64,000 bases of DNA from Galerina marginata (taxonomy: Eukaryota > Basidiomycota > Agaricomycetes > Agaricales > Galerinaceae): contig JAECYW010000002.1 of the NCBI GenBank assembly GCA_023014335.1, forward strand, positions 868,001 through 932,000, read 5' to 3'. Under the pieces are notes generated by a model. That model ran no database searches and was not told the DNA's origin. It saw only the letters and a list, made by a program, of their open reading frames with translations. This document shows, piece by piece, positions 1 through 10,292 of the stretch (position 1 is its first letter; each line of letters opens with the position of its first letter). Made by a program: the position numbers and the translations under genes.

Positions 1-1001
1 GCCATATCCCGCCCCATTCCCTGAAATTTTCGGCATCTAAAACACCCTACCCTCCTTCCGAGAGACATCCCCAACCTACCCCCGGCATTTCCGGCACCCT
101 ACAGGCTTTTTTCCGAGGTGCTACCTAAAATGGTAGCCAGGCAAACTCCCGGAAATTCCATATCCGTGGATCAGGCAACTGCCACTAGTTGATATAGAAA
201 TGTAGCAACCATGGCTGTGTGCCGAGGGTGATGAGCGGAATCGCGCAATGGTTCTAAATTCGGTAGAATTACTAAATTTCTTCCAGACAAACCACCGTAT
301 AGTTGCGCGATCTGCATTCTTCGGTGAAAGGATTTTGGGCATGATTATGTTGGTACACTGGAAGTCGTCGACCTTTATACACCAATATCGGAACGCATTT
401 CGACAGAGCTCAACAATTGCTTCGCACCACCTGGATACAGTGACATCGTAGTATAGACAACACCATTGGTAATTATACGTGTGCTGTTCAGAAGTTTGAC
501 AATAACCAACAGCCGCCAAACGCGATTTTGATCAGCTCTGTAATGTGAGCCACTGTTCCAACACGTCGCTCTGTAGCTAACCTACTAGGTAATCCATCCC
601 AAAACTACAAAACCAATTCTGGTGTCCGCAGACGGAGTGATCGAGTCCTGCTTCATCCCTTGAACCAATTTTGTGGGACTCACAACTTAAGCGGCTACCA
701 GACGCAGCCTATGATCTGGGCCTTTCCGTGCAATGACAGGTACGGATCCCATTCATTTAGTTCCATTTTGGACTGAAACACAACTAGCCGGTAAGAATTG
801 AGGACATTCAGACGACAATTGGGAAAACCAGGATGCGAGTGGATGTCTGATCACCATTCGGCGCTTATCCTTCTGCACAACTGAACTTTGGTGCGCGGAC
901 AAGTGGCAACCCAATTTTGAATCAGAAATGGTCACCCTTAAATGAAGGAGTAGAAAATCGCGATTTGAATAGAGCACAATTTACCTTACACCAACGGGTA
1001 A
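1..1001. other. No supported gene
   Basis: The only long open frame here is on the minus strand (121-519). It has no recognisable domain, no intron signals that extend it and no neighbour in the same frame. I see no repeat, RNA gene or transposon terminus. Confidence 0.4.
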
Positions 1002-1673
1002 ATGCATCGTCAGAATGTCAAGCGCGTGCGTTTTGCCGACCAAATTACCTTCCACTCAGCACCTCCTGCGGATATTGCATCTTTTTCTTGCGTAGCATCA
1101 ACGGTCCCGCCGCTATCCAGCGAATTCATCACGCCTCGCGCTGTACGTCCGTCGTCGTGGACACACTACAAGCCTTCATCGAAACCGAATTTTCCTTGCA
1201 TTCGCTTACATCGTTACCTCGAGATTTCCGCTGTCACTTGGAACTTATTGGACCGCCCCCAAACGATCCTTCGGGACCACTGTTCCATATCCAGCAACAT
1301 TTTCTCTGAACCAGCTACCAATCCCCCTCTGAACTTTGTCACCATCACTTCACTGCATCTCCCCTGGACCATCAAAGTTTATCCATCTCACCTCCCATAC
1401 ATTACCTTGGGCGATGTGTTCCACGCTATTTACTATTCACTTCGCACAAACATAACCGAATCAGAGTTCAGATCACTTTCCACTCGAAACAACCAACGGC
1501 TAGCCGCGCGCGCGTATGAGTGTCGCTATAGGAGACATCACAGCATCACGGCGTACGAAGCTGAGAAGCGAGGAGGAATGAAGCGCGTCGACCTCCTTTT
1601 AGGACGTTCTCGCTTCATCGGCATTTCCAACACTTGCTGTCACAAAGAATGGCGCCTCAATGTTATTTGGTGA
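1002..1673 (+). CDS. DUF6699-domain protein
   Basis: This is a single-exon gene of 223 codons. It has the layout of the basidiomycete DUF6699 family: a Ser/Pro-rich N-terminus starting near VRFAD, a W-x-LLDRP segment at about residues 80-86, the block SEPATNPPL followed by a PWTIKV strand, then LGDVFHAIYYSLR with an ITESEF turn, and a C-terminal block RVDLLLGRSRFIGIS ending near a final Trp. The family is abundant in Agaricomycetes and has no known biochemical function. The start at 1002 gives the usual short disordered leader. Residues about 40-75 look off-register with the family, so a local compensated frameshift is possible. The gene sits just before the A/B array and runs in the same direction. 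Confidence 0.75.
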   Translation: MHRQNVKRVRFADQITFHSAPPADIASFSCVASTVPPLSSEFITPRAVRPSSWTHYKPSSKPNFPCIRLHRYLEISAVTWNLLDRPQTILRDHCSISSNIFSEPATNPPLNFVTITSLHLPWTIKVYPSHLPYITLGDVFHAIYYSLRTNITESEFRSLSTRNNQRLAARAYECRYRRHHSITAYEAEKRGGMKRVDLLLGRSRFIGISNTCCHKEWRLNVIW

Positions 1674-1902
1674 CAAGAGGGCATCACGAGCGTTACTGTT
1701 TTTACATTCGCCAACAGAAAACGGGCGCTTAGAGTGGAGCTACCAGAAAACGATGAGCAAGTAAATTTAGTTATGTAGAGTCCTTCTTTAGTCGGGATCC
1801 ATATCTGTCAGAAGTTTACGCAAGCCAAATCACATGATTAGTTGCCTGACTAAGTGTTTCACTGTTTGGTCTCATCCAAGTTTTGTCGCATTCAAATTCA
1901 AG

Positions 1903-2006
1903 TTCAGTCGCATTCAAGTCGTATCAGCCACTTCCCACTTCATCGCATTCAAATTCGTTCAGTCGCATTCAAGTCGTATCAGCCACTTCCCACTTCACCT
2001 TCAATC
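1903..2006 (+). repeat. Tandem duplication of about 54 bp upstream of A1
   Basis: A unit containing TTCAGTCGCATTCAAGTCGT and then ATCAGCCACTTCCCACTTCA occurs twice head to tail, with partial echoes of CGCATTCAAATTC before it. It ends four bases before the A1 start codon, so it forms the 5' leader or proximal promoter of that gene. It may be promoter repeat expansion or replication slippage. Confidence 0.7.
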
Positions 2007-2009
2007 TCG

Positions 2010-2649
2010 ATGAACTTGCACTACAAAAATCCCGGGCTTTACAGAGACAACGATGATGTCGTTTTGATTGCCCAACCATCCAGCGAGATCAGGTCAGCCC
2101 TGGCACGGTATACTCTCAGGGAAGAGGTGAATATTTTCTCCCTGCTTTTTTATCTTGATTCTAAAAGGCTACCAGAGTACGATAGATACCGTCATGCATC
2201 GGGAAGCTGAGCAATACAAGACTGAGCGGCTCCTAGATCAATCCCACGCACAAAATCTTCTATCTGTTGCTCAACAATGCGCGACTGTCCGCTGAGACGA
2301 GGAAGCTCAGGCAATGCTGGACCTAAGGGCATCTGGCACGCGGCCAACGTTGCAAAACGCCCTTCGTCTCGCTCAGTTATCTTACGGGACTCTCACAGCT
2401 GAGGAGGATTTAGCTGTCGCAACACTGCGAGACAGCCAGCTTAAGCTTATCATGCAGGAGGACGCTGTTGAGGAGGCCAGAGTTTACATTGCTGATGCAG
2501 ATCATCAGCTTGACCATATCGCACATTACCTCAGAAACCACAACATAGCTATTCCTAGCCCGGCTGACACTTTGAAATTTGCACAGGAAGTGTGTGCTGG
2601 TACCTACAAGGAGGAGGACTCGCTTGGAACTTCGGAAGGCTCAATTTAG
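2010..2649 (+). pseudogene. Family A gene, copy 1 (in-frame stop)
   Basis: Two exons are supported: 2010-2126 and 2176-2649, with the intron starting GTGAAT and ending ACCAG. The protein would have 196 positions: a short N-terminal part with DDVVLIAQPSSEIR and a long helical, charged, coiled-coil-like part ending in a Glu-rich tail. It is a paralogue of the gene at 6056-6860: same exon boundary, HRE(A/E)(E/Q)Q after the junction, LTAEEDLA matching LVAEENLA, and AHYLRNHN matching KHHLRNRG. Codon 79 is TGA at 2293-2295, exactly where the paralogue has Arg (ATVR-stop-DEE against VTVKRDLE), so a CGA-to-TGA transition is the likely lesion. I recognise no known domain. A base error in the assembly could also produce the stop. 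Confidence 0.6.
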
Positions 2650-3483
2650 TTTCGTAATAACTTGTATTTGTTTATGGTTGCTAATTAAATTTCTTCTTAC
2701 AAGATCTCCTAGATACGTTGGATCATCCAACGTATCCAATTCTTATCAACATTCTCTGGGTAACCGACAAGAATCACCGTCCAGCACGGCCATTCTCAAC
2801 TAGAATCGCCATCACACTAGGCAAAGAAATGATCGCAACATGACGGCTGCTTCAAAAATTGTGATTCAGAAGAAATGAAGTATCGTGAGGGCCGGAATTC
2901 TTTTGGGATAATAAGTTGACCCAGTACTGGCAGTTCGAACGGGATCGCCATCTAGGACAGCTTGCTAATTACAATCCCTTTTCAATCCAATTCTTCTCAA
3001 CGTTCGCTATTAAGCGAGTCGATAAGCCTCAAGGAATGCAGATAACATATTTAGACCTCTGTCATGGGTGCGGTGCGTGATTCTTTTAGGATGATGAGTT
3101 GACCCTGTACTCGCAGTTCGAATAGGATCGCCATTCAGCATGGCCATTTTCGAGTAGGATCGCCATCCAGCATACTCATTCTCGAGTAGGATCGCCATCA
3201 AGCATGGCCATTCTCGAGTAAGGTCGCCATCAAGCATGACAATTCTCGAGTAGAAACATCCAGCATGGTCATTCTCGAGTAGGATCGCCATTCAGGACTA
3301 CCACATTCGGCAGTGAAACCAATTTGAGTATTTTTAACGCTTTATGCTACAGATTCTGAACCAAACAAGCGGTGACCTCGCAAGTCATTAAAATTGACCA
3401 GAAACATCGCTAACCTTCCGGAGAGACCTTTTCCACTTGCTCAGTTATTGTTCGTCTTCTTCGTCACCAACAAACGAGTAATT
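2650..3483. repeat. A1-B1 spacer with minisatellite of 31-32 bp units
   Basis: Between about 3120 and 3296 there are five to six imperfect head-to-tail units built on CTCGAGTAGGATCGCCATCA followed by AGCATGGCCATT. Isolated cores (ATCGCCATC) lie at about 2808 and 2943. No coding frame is supported in the spacer. The core CGCCATCA recurs in the matching A2-B2 spacer. Confidence 0.75.
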
Positions 3484-4964
3484 ATGACCGACAACTTCAG
3501 GTATTCCCTGCATCACCTGCTCGAACTTTGGCTAACTATTTCTCCTTACCTTAGTTCTTCAAACCAAGAATTCGGCGAGTTTGGCGACCTTTTATCGAGC
3601 ATTGCAGGCTCCGTCAACGATGGAAGGCAACCATTGGCGCCATTGGCGCCAGCTGCTAACCCAGACCACGCCTACAACCCGGGCTACAAAGAACAGATAG
3701 CAAATTATCTGCACCCGACTTACGAACAGCTCACCAACTACTGTGAGTTGAAATATTCTCTGAGCATTCTTCAGAAGCGCGTCGCTCTAATAATTTCTAT
3801 GCAGTGGCTTCCTCTCTCCATGCTCCTGAGAATAGCTCGACGTGGTCCTACAATTCGGAGTACGCCTTGCCGGCGGCGGTTTTCTCAACGGAACGTCACA
3901 GCCGTCGTGAGGCTGTCCAACAACCTGCCGCACCTTCTCTGGCCACTCAAATGTCGTCTTATGGACCCAATGTCATGACGCCAGTTGAACTCCCTTCTCC
4001 CACAGGGTACGATCCACTGGGCGGAAAGCAAGCGACAAGGAAGGCGAGATCGTGTCCAAGTGTAAGCAAAGGGAAGTCAGCCACACCTCGCCCAAAGTTA
4101 TCGCCTGAGGCACTGGCTCTCCGACAAGCTGCCAGGGCTGTAGCCGCGATAAAGGCTGCCTGCCTGACTCAGGCGAAAAACCACTTCGCTGGTGTTGCTT
4201 TCGCTAACGGAAAGTTTGGAATACCTGACGATGGTGGTGACTCTGAACCAATGTCATTGTGGTTGGGAGATTCAATTGCTTTCGTCGGTAACCCTTCAAT
4301 CCTGCCAGATACTCCTACCATAAGGGAAGAGGTGAGGCTCCGTTCTTGTGTCTTGGTTTAATACTGAGCAATGATAGATTCTGGAGGCCCTCGAGGAGCG
4401 GGGTCTTGAAGCCCGGGCGCTTGTTCGCCAACTCGTCCTCAAACACTTTGACCTCCTCCAGGCCATGGAAAAACGCCTAAATCTGACCCACGCACATGCT
4501 GTAAGACAATGTACAGCAGTCATAGAACTTCTTACTAATTATATCCTCAGGTAATTAACGGTGACTTTGCAGACGCGTGTTTCCAAGATTTTCTTGTCCA
4601 ATTTTTTTTCGGGTCAACAAACTCGTTAGGTGTCGTGCATCCGGAATTATTCACCGAAGGGTTCACCAATAAATTAGTCGCCTGGGGCCATTGCATGGTC
4701 AGAATCTCCTCTTGGATGGCCTTGTTAGTATGTTACTGATTCACAATTTGTTCTCAGGTCAGATTAGGCTTGGATGAGTACCGAGGTCTGGGTGAACAAT
4801 CTGAGAGCCTGGAACGATCTGAGAGCATACACCCAGCAAAGCACTACAATTTACGTCTCCGTGAATACAACCTCGCAGTAAACGCTTCTTTCTTCAATCC
4901 AGTTCTTGGCCCCCAATTACGAGATTTGTGTCAGCGGCTCTGGGACCGTGGCCAGTACGTCTGA
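3484..4964 (+). CDS. Family B gene, copy 1
   Basis: Six exons join in frame with canonical splice sites and give 402 residues: 3484-3500, 3555-3742, 3805-4331, 4378-4500, 4551-4697 and 4758-4964. The N-terminal third is low complexity (repeated PLAP, Ser/Thr/Gln). A basic stretch with KARSCPSVSKGK and an Ala-rich helix (RQAARAVAAIKAA) follow. After that come SIAFVGNPSILPDTPTIREE at an exon end, a coiled-coil exon (LEALEERGLEAR), and a hydrophobic block DFLVQFFFGST with VVHPELF. I recognise no known family. The gene at 7668 is its paralogue over the last four exons. All introns and frames close without correction, so this copy looks intact. Confidence 0.7.
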
Positions 4965-6055
4965 ATCCGCACTGTGCAAATAATTGCATCTGACAAGTAG
5001 ACAGGACCATTACACCGGCCGGCCAAATTAAATACAAGAAGAACAAAGTTCGGGCGACTGCGGGCACATCTGCCAGTGGTTCCAATGTCTAAATTCTCCT
5101 ACGATTGATCAGCCCGAAGCGTGTTTGTTGCGATCCTCAGCGCCATCTCTGAAGTAGACACATATGCCAATTTTTCCCGCCCGAATTTGTTCAAATTTTC
5201 TAGTATATTTCACCGAATACATTTTCACGCCGTTGCTATTATTCACATTGCCCTGCCGAGAGGATCTATCGCTTTCTTCAGGATCAATGCACATCTGCCT
5301 CAAATGTTAACTTCAATCCTCTAAATTATGCACTAATAAACCACATCTGATGGGGTTTGTATCATCGCGAGCAATCATTCTCTAGGTGGAACTGGCGACC
5401 AAACAAAGCCACTTTCTGGATTTGCGGATGGCAAATTTTTGACACTGCTCCTCCGAGTCCTCCGTACGTCGTTCATGTGACCCGACGCTCCGCTATTTTC
5501 TGCCATCAACACGCCTCCCCAATTGCTGGGAATCACCCCGCCTTAAACATCATAGACATTGGCGGCGGCCGACTTTTTTTTTTGAAGGAGTACGACATGG
5601 TCATATTATTTAGGACTGACCGGCAAACCAGGGGATGAGAGCCCTGTAACACTGGTCAGTGGTAGACACGTAGTTACAACATGTGCTGAAGGCGCTCCTC
5701 TGGAAGTACACATGTACAAGGTCAGTTAAAATTAGGTTCAAAGGTTGAAAGATTTGAGGCATGATCACGATTCGTTAACACGCCCGCCGGGTTACCCCCC
5801 GAAAATCCATTAGATCTCGATTTGGGACAAGCACTGCAGTCAGTCGCGGTATCGATCCATTGGACTCCACCTACAACAGCACAATCCCCGAGAACATAAT
5901 ATTTCCTGTTGTCATTCCCCCGAGTGTTTTCGACGTTTGGCAGGAGAAAACAGAACGCTTTGGGAACGCAGAAACCACGTGATTTTTTGGGCACAGCTTC
6001 CCAATCGTTTTAAACTAAACTCAGAAACGTCCCTTACTTGTTGTCCGCATACGTG
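4965..6055. other. B1-A2 spacer, no supported gene
   Basis: Open frames exist on both strands (plus 5357-5638, minus 5722-5994), but none has a domain, a paralogue in the window or splice signals that extend it. No minisatellite like those in the two A-to-B spacers is present. The last about 60 bases hold the leader of the A2 gene. Confidence 0.4.
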
Positions 6056-6860
6056 ATGAACGACCTTACTTTACAAAACCCAGGCCAAATTGTTGTCGAC
6101 AACGACGGTGTCCCTTTGACCATCTGTTTGTCCAGCCAGATCAAAACAGTCGTAGGGCCCTATGTGAGGGACAATGTAAGCGTCTTATATCCTCTTATAC
6201 CTCCCCGTTTTAAGGTCCAGAAATGTTCAGCGTACCCTAGACCATAATACACACAGGGAAGAACAACAGTTAAAGACAAAGCAGCATCTCTCTCTTGCTC
6301 GTGCCCGAAGCGTGGTTTCTCTCGCGCATCGGGACGTCACCGTGAAACGAGACCTCGAAACACAAGTAATGCTGAAGCGACTGGCTTCTGGAAGCCAGAC
6401 AACACCGCGAATTGTATACCACCTTGCCAGACTAGCACGAGATACCCTCGTAGCTGAGGAGAACTTGGCCGCAGCACAGCATAAGGAGTATAGCGTGATG
6501 GAGAAGGTGCTTCAAGATGCCGTTGATGAAGCCAAAGGCTACGTCTCAGACGCAAAACGTCAGGTGGAAAACCTCAAACACCACCTACGTAATCGCGGCC
6601 TGCCCATTTCTGACGACAGCGATGGGACATCACCACTCGCTCTTCCTGCGTCTGCGTTATCCCTGTACAAAACCCACCTTGCAACACACCTTCCGAACGA
6701 CTGGCATGGAAGCATGAAGCGGTCATCACGTCGTACCTCTTCAAAGCACTCTGGCGGTTCAGGGGATTCAGCGGAGTCTGATGAGTCGGGTAGCGATTCG
6801 GGATCCTCATCTGATACGTCGTATGAAGTTTCCGGAGAGGCCGGCTCCTCTTGGTCATAA
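6056..6860 (+). CDS. Family A gene, copy 2
   Basis: Two exons (6056-6175 and 6231-6860, intron GTAAGC..TTCAG) give 249 residues. Exon 1 encodes a short beta-like segment (DNDGVPLTICLSS). Exon 2 is helical and charged: HREEQQLKTKQ, an Ala/Arg-rich part, VAEENLAAAQ and EAKGYVSDAKRQVENLKHH, consistent with a coiled coil. It ends in a Ser/Gly/Asp/Glu-rich tail of about 60 residues with alternating SGSDSG and SDTS. There is no signal peptide, membrane segment or catalytic motif. It is a paralogue of the broken gene at 2010-2649 and lies upstream of B2 as A1 lies upstream of B1. Function unknown; the sequence suggests only a coiled-coil protein with an acidic disordered tail. Confidence 0.7.
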
Positions 6861-7667
6861 GTCCTTGTTTTCAACATCTCCACTCCCGCTACCAACTCAC
6901 ACATTTATTCCATCTTTTGCGATGTTCACTGTACTCGACTTGGATTAGCCCTGATCTTTATATTCCTCTCTCTATTTATGCCTCACCATAGACACTGTAC
7001 ACTATGACAATGTGTATGAACGTAGCTTTACCGTACCATTCCAGGAATTCGATACTTCTGGAGTGTTTCATTCCCTTCCGTACTTGTGACGTTTTGTTCG
7101 TGTATATCATGCTGGTTCGCCGCTTGCAATTGGCTCTTTTTCCCAGTAGGAAACTTGGAATAGGATCGCCATTGGAGATTACATTATAGAGATGCTTCTG
7201 GTCCCGCAGCACCGGCCTGTTCTCAGCATCTGTCAGCAGACTCGTAGGATTTTCCCCACCGACCGAAGTCTTTGGAGCTTCTCAAGCGTTGGGTCATTCA
7301 AACCCCTCCGGAACAACACAGCTCGAGATGGTAATTTGGATGGGAATCGCCATCAGCCTGTTTGCTCATGCTAATGGGGTTATTTTTCGACAGAATGGGA
7401 GTCGCCATCAACTGGTCTGTTCGAATGGGAGTCGCCATCAACTGGTCTGTTCATGCTAATGGGTTATTTTCCCACATGATGAGAAGCGCCATCAACTTGT
7501 CTGTTGGTGTTAATGGGGATATCTTTGGGTCGACTCCTGCTCCGAGCTTTAGAAACTAGTCAACTGAATGTTTGGTGTTGCAGAACATCTATAAAGCTTC
7601 ATGGAATTTAACGATAGCAGATCACTGGGTCTCCGACTATTCTCAGTCTATTTTCATTCAGTCGAAC
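6861..7667. repeat. A2-B2 spacer with minisatellite
   Basis: Between about 7343 and 7500 there are four related units of 29-38 bp carrying ATGGGAGTCGCCATCAACTG and then GTCTGTTC, two of them with an added ATGCTAATGGG. A lone GGATCGCCATT lies near 7162. Small open frames across the array are by-products of the repeat. No gene is supported. Confidence 0.7.
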
Positions 7668-8545
7668 ATGAGTAGCAACAGAAACCGCAACACCAGGTAC
7701 GTGCTGGCTGGTTTATCTGTTCGGATATAACTAATTTTTTTATTCAGGTCTCCATCCGCATCCGAAGTCGACGTCCAATATAGACAATTTGTTGACTTTC
7801 ATTTTCCTCTGCACGTCGCCAGGATCGACGACGCCATCATTGTGTCAGGAGAGACTCCCAACCCTGCTTTAAGAGAAACTGTGAGGCTCCGTTTTTGTGT
7901 CTGACTTTGATGCTAAGTGTAAGAATGCTAGGTCTATGAGGCGCTGGAGGAAAGTACAAAAGAAGCCCAATCCATTATCGCAAATCGTTACGGATTTGAT
8001 AAGAGTCCTAGCGACATGGAGACGGGTGTCTTAAGCAAACGCGTCGTTCCTGGCGATTTCGCAAACCCCTGCTGCCGACAACTTGTTTTGAACTTTTTCT
8101 TTGGATCGCCGAAGTCTCCCACAGTAATCCATCCCGAAGCTTTCCCAAACAAGTTTGGCACCAAAACCATTGGTTTGAAAGTAAGCATCTCTTCTTTTGA
8201 ATTCACGTTTGTGGCTGATTCAAGTTATTTTGAACTTTTCTTCGGATCGCCGAAGTCTCCCACCGAAGCTTTCCCAAACAGGTTTGGCACCAAAATCATT
8301 GTTTGGAAACAATGGGTAGTAAGTATCTCTTCTTTTGAATTCACATTTGTGGCTGATTCAAATTTGTTCTAAGATAAGGCTAGCAGTGGAAGAGTGGCGT
8401 CCCTCAAGGTTCGAAGAAATAAATGTAAAATGGCACTCCGAACATCTCCTGCGAGACTACCTCCAAGCTGTCGCTTCTGGCGAATATGCAATTCTTGGAC
8501 CAATTACAAGAACTAGCCGAGGAACTTGGGGAGAGAGGCACGTAA
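7668..8545 (+). CDS. Family B gene, copy 2 (shortened, partly rearranged)
   Basis: The first exons, 7668-7696, 7748-7880 and 7932-8180, join in frame. The protein lacks the long low-complexity N-terminus of B1. It keeps the shared parts: DDAIIVSGETPNPALRET before a phase-0 intron, YEALEESTKEAQ after it, then DFANPCCRQLVLNFFFGS and a VIHPEAF block. The exon with the FFFGSPKSP motif and the following intron are duplicated in tandem (8085-8362). The last exon starts IRLAVEEW like B1's VRLGLDEY. Its end fits B1 only after a one-base shift, giving MQFLDQLQELAEELGERGT before TAA at 8543-8545; the uncorrected frame stops at 8566. It could be expressed or decaying. Function unknown. Confidence 0.55.
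8085..8362 (+). repeat. Tandem exon-plus-intron duplication inside B2
   Basis: About 140 bases starting TTTTGAACTTT are repeated immediately downstream at 8226-8362. Both units carry GGATCGCCGAAGTCTCCCAC, the AAGCTTTCCCAAACA block, a GTAAG(C/T)ATCTC splice donor and an intron tail ATTCAC(G/A)TTTGTGGCTGATT. The second unit lacks the TAGTAATCCATCC part and carries a different donor context, so only one unit is probably used. Confidence 0.75.
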
Positions 8546-8754
8546 GTCTGAGTCTCATTTGTACATAAAACTTCATTTCACAAGACATCAGGAACATGAG
8601 TCTGTGTCGGATTAAAATGTTGATGTATTTGTTTTTTGAAGCTGCCAGGGCCCCAATGCCAATCTGTGTTCTTAGCCGTTGTAAATATTTCGAGTTGAAT
8701 TCAAACGGGTTTCAGTAGGGTCGAATCTTTTTTGTGCGTTCACTTGTTTAAATT

Positions 8755-9351
8755 TTTAAAAATGCGCGGAAGCAGACATGGTCGTTGAGCCGCTGGGTCG
8801 CCTGTGTTCGAAAGATAACCCATCCAAATTACAAACCATTCGCGAGCAAGACAGATCATGCGCTTGGCTATGGGATGTGACTTATGGGCGCGATCGAAAT
8901 GGAACGACGATGGTTTGGGAGGAGCATTTGCCGAAATACCGTAACATAGTTTGATAGTGTGCGCAATCTTTGCGATACGCCTCTCTTCTTTAGTCCAGCG
9001 CGCGATATCTTCTTCAGACATCCTGAACCGGATTTCTGACTGCAATTTCCCAGATGGTGTTGTGAATGAAAAGTCGACCTCTTCAATGTGAGGCATCTCA
9101 CAGAGAGGTTCAAAAGGCGTGAAGAGAAAGGATGGCGACAGGGGTATGAAGCTCAGCCATGCCCAGCCTTGGGACCACCAAACTGGCTGTTTGAACATCG
9201 AGGTATTCAGACGAGGGTGCTCGAACGGATCGGATGAATAGGTACGTTGCTTCGGAAGATCGACTGCTCGAGAGCAGTTTGGTGAGTAGAATATCATGCC
9301 ATGTTGCACAGAAACACGGCCGTTGGAGTAGTCGAAGGTGAGGGGCGCCAT
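8755..9351 (-). pseudogene. Truncated copy of the 920-residue gene
   Basis: From 9351 leftward this frame repeats the first about 180 residues of the protein encoded at 17830-20643 (start MAPLTFDYSNGRV). At 8810 the inverted repeat ends and the frame runs on for about 22 unrelated residues to a stop. The remaining 740 residues are absent. The copied start region includes the same upstream DNA, so it may still be transcribed. Confidence 0.85.
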
Positions 9352-9787
9352 GTCTAGAGGGTAGCAATTAGTTGGATGACAATCGTCGAGATATAGGACG
9401 AGGTACTTACACTTATATCGATGTTTTATCCAGCCAAAAGGCGGGGACCAAAGGATGAGGCAATAGGGTTGTATCTAACAACGAAAGTTAGCACAGAAAG
9501 CGCGACCGTACAAAGAAGGCCTCACATGAGATTGCGATTTTCGACAGTGTAAACAGAATCAAGAAACGCGTTCGGTGAAGGAGACACTGCCAGGGATAAT
9601 CCCATACAGCTACAGGAAACGGGAAAGGAATTGTTGCCGCGGATAGTCCGCTACAACACGAAAGGTGGAAGAGAGGAATAGAGAGTTGAAGTGTCCGAGC
9701 CGACGGTTAGATCAGATTCAATCGGAGTCTAAATCACCGATCAAACGCGTCAATAACCCCGGTCACAACTTCAGTCTCTTCCCTTCA

Positions 9788-9814
9788 CGTTGACTAGGAT
9801 CATCCTAGTCAACG
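9788..9814. repeat. Perfect palindrome, left copy
   Basis: CGTTGACTAGGAT is followed by one central C and then its exact reverse complement ATCCTAGTCAACG: two 13-base arms around one base. It lies in the non-coding part of the inverted repeat, about 440 bases upstream of the truncated start codon. It may be a dimeric protein-binding site or the trace of an insertion. Confidence 0.85.
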
Positions 9815-9953
9815 ACTCATATTCCTTCCTCACTCGTTGAAAACCGTGGACTATCCACAGCTTTCAGTCAATCCTCAACTCATCTGCGAGTTTGCAAATA
9901 TTTGTAATATTGTCGACGCAATTCGCACGTATTCTACAAGCTACAGAACTCGT

Positions 9954-10292
9954 CAATCCTTCTCCTTGGCCTTACCTTTGAATGGCTTCATGGCCTGTTC
10001 GCGAGTCAGTTGGCTTTTCGTTTACATTGGTTGAATGGGTCTCACCTCCCTCAGTTCAGCCTGGGCTTTCCTCAACTCCTTCTTTTTCTCCAAGTCCGAC
10101 GTGTACTTCAATCTTGACTTCAGCGCCTCCCGGATTGGCCAATTATTGACATACGTGTTTTCGATGTCAAACTTATGCGCAGTCTATACAAGTCAGTATG
10201 CCATTACCCTCGTCGTTTGATTCCTCGTCGTTTGATTGGATGATCTTGTCCAGCTCAGATACTTTCTGACGCGTGAAGCACTTCTTCGCGTC
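9954..10292 (-). pseudogene. 3' fragment of the small coiled-coil gene
   Basis: This is the mirror copy of the last exons of the gene at 16425-17228: KKCFT, the IIQS exon end, FDIENTYVNNW, the DLEKKKELRKAQAEL exon, and the final exon ending KAKEKD with a stop at 9954-9956. The first exon (about 130 codons) is missing because the repeat ends inside exon 2. Confidence 0.75.

Larger units (their letters stand above)
8810..10292 (+). repeat. Left arm of 1.48-kb inverted repeat
   Basis: The reverse complement of this arm matches 16894-18371. The inner frames differ by only about one residue in 65 (Ser/Leu at one position of an antisense frame). The outer edge is sharp: GATAACCCATCC matches up to 8810, then the two copies diverge completely. 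The inner edge fades near 10292, where several substitutions and a 5-base length difference are visible. No transposase, target-site duplication or terminal motif is evident at either edge. Confidence 0.9.

Noticed and set aside
121..519. Minus-strand frame of 132 residues
   Set aside because: No domain, no paralogue in the window and unusual composition; likely chance.
3120..3296. Regular repeats considered as a CRISPR array
   Set aside because: Units are head to tail without unique spacers, and the genome is eukaryotic.
9837..10220. Plus-strand frames of 61-65 residues
   Set aside because: They are antisense to copied exons and spacer of the inverted repeat and recur unchanged at the right arm.
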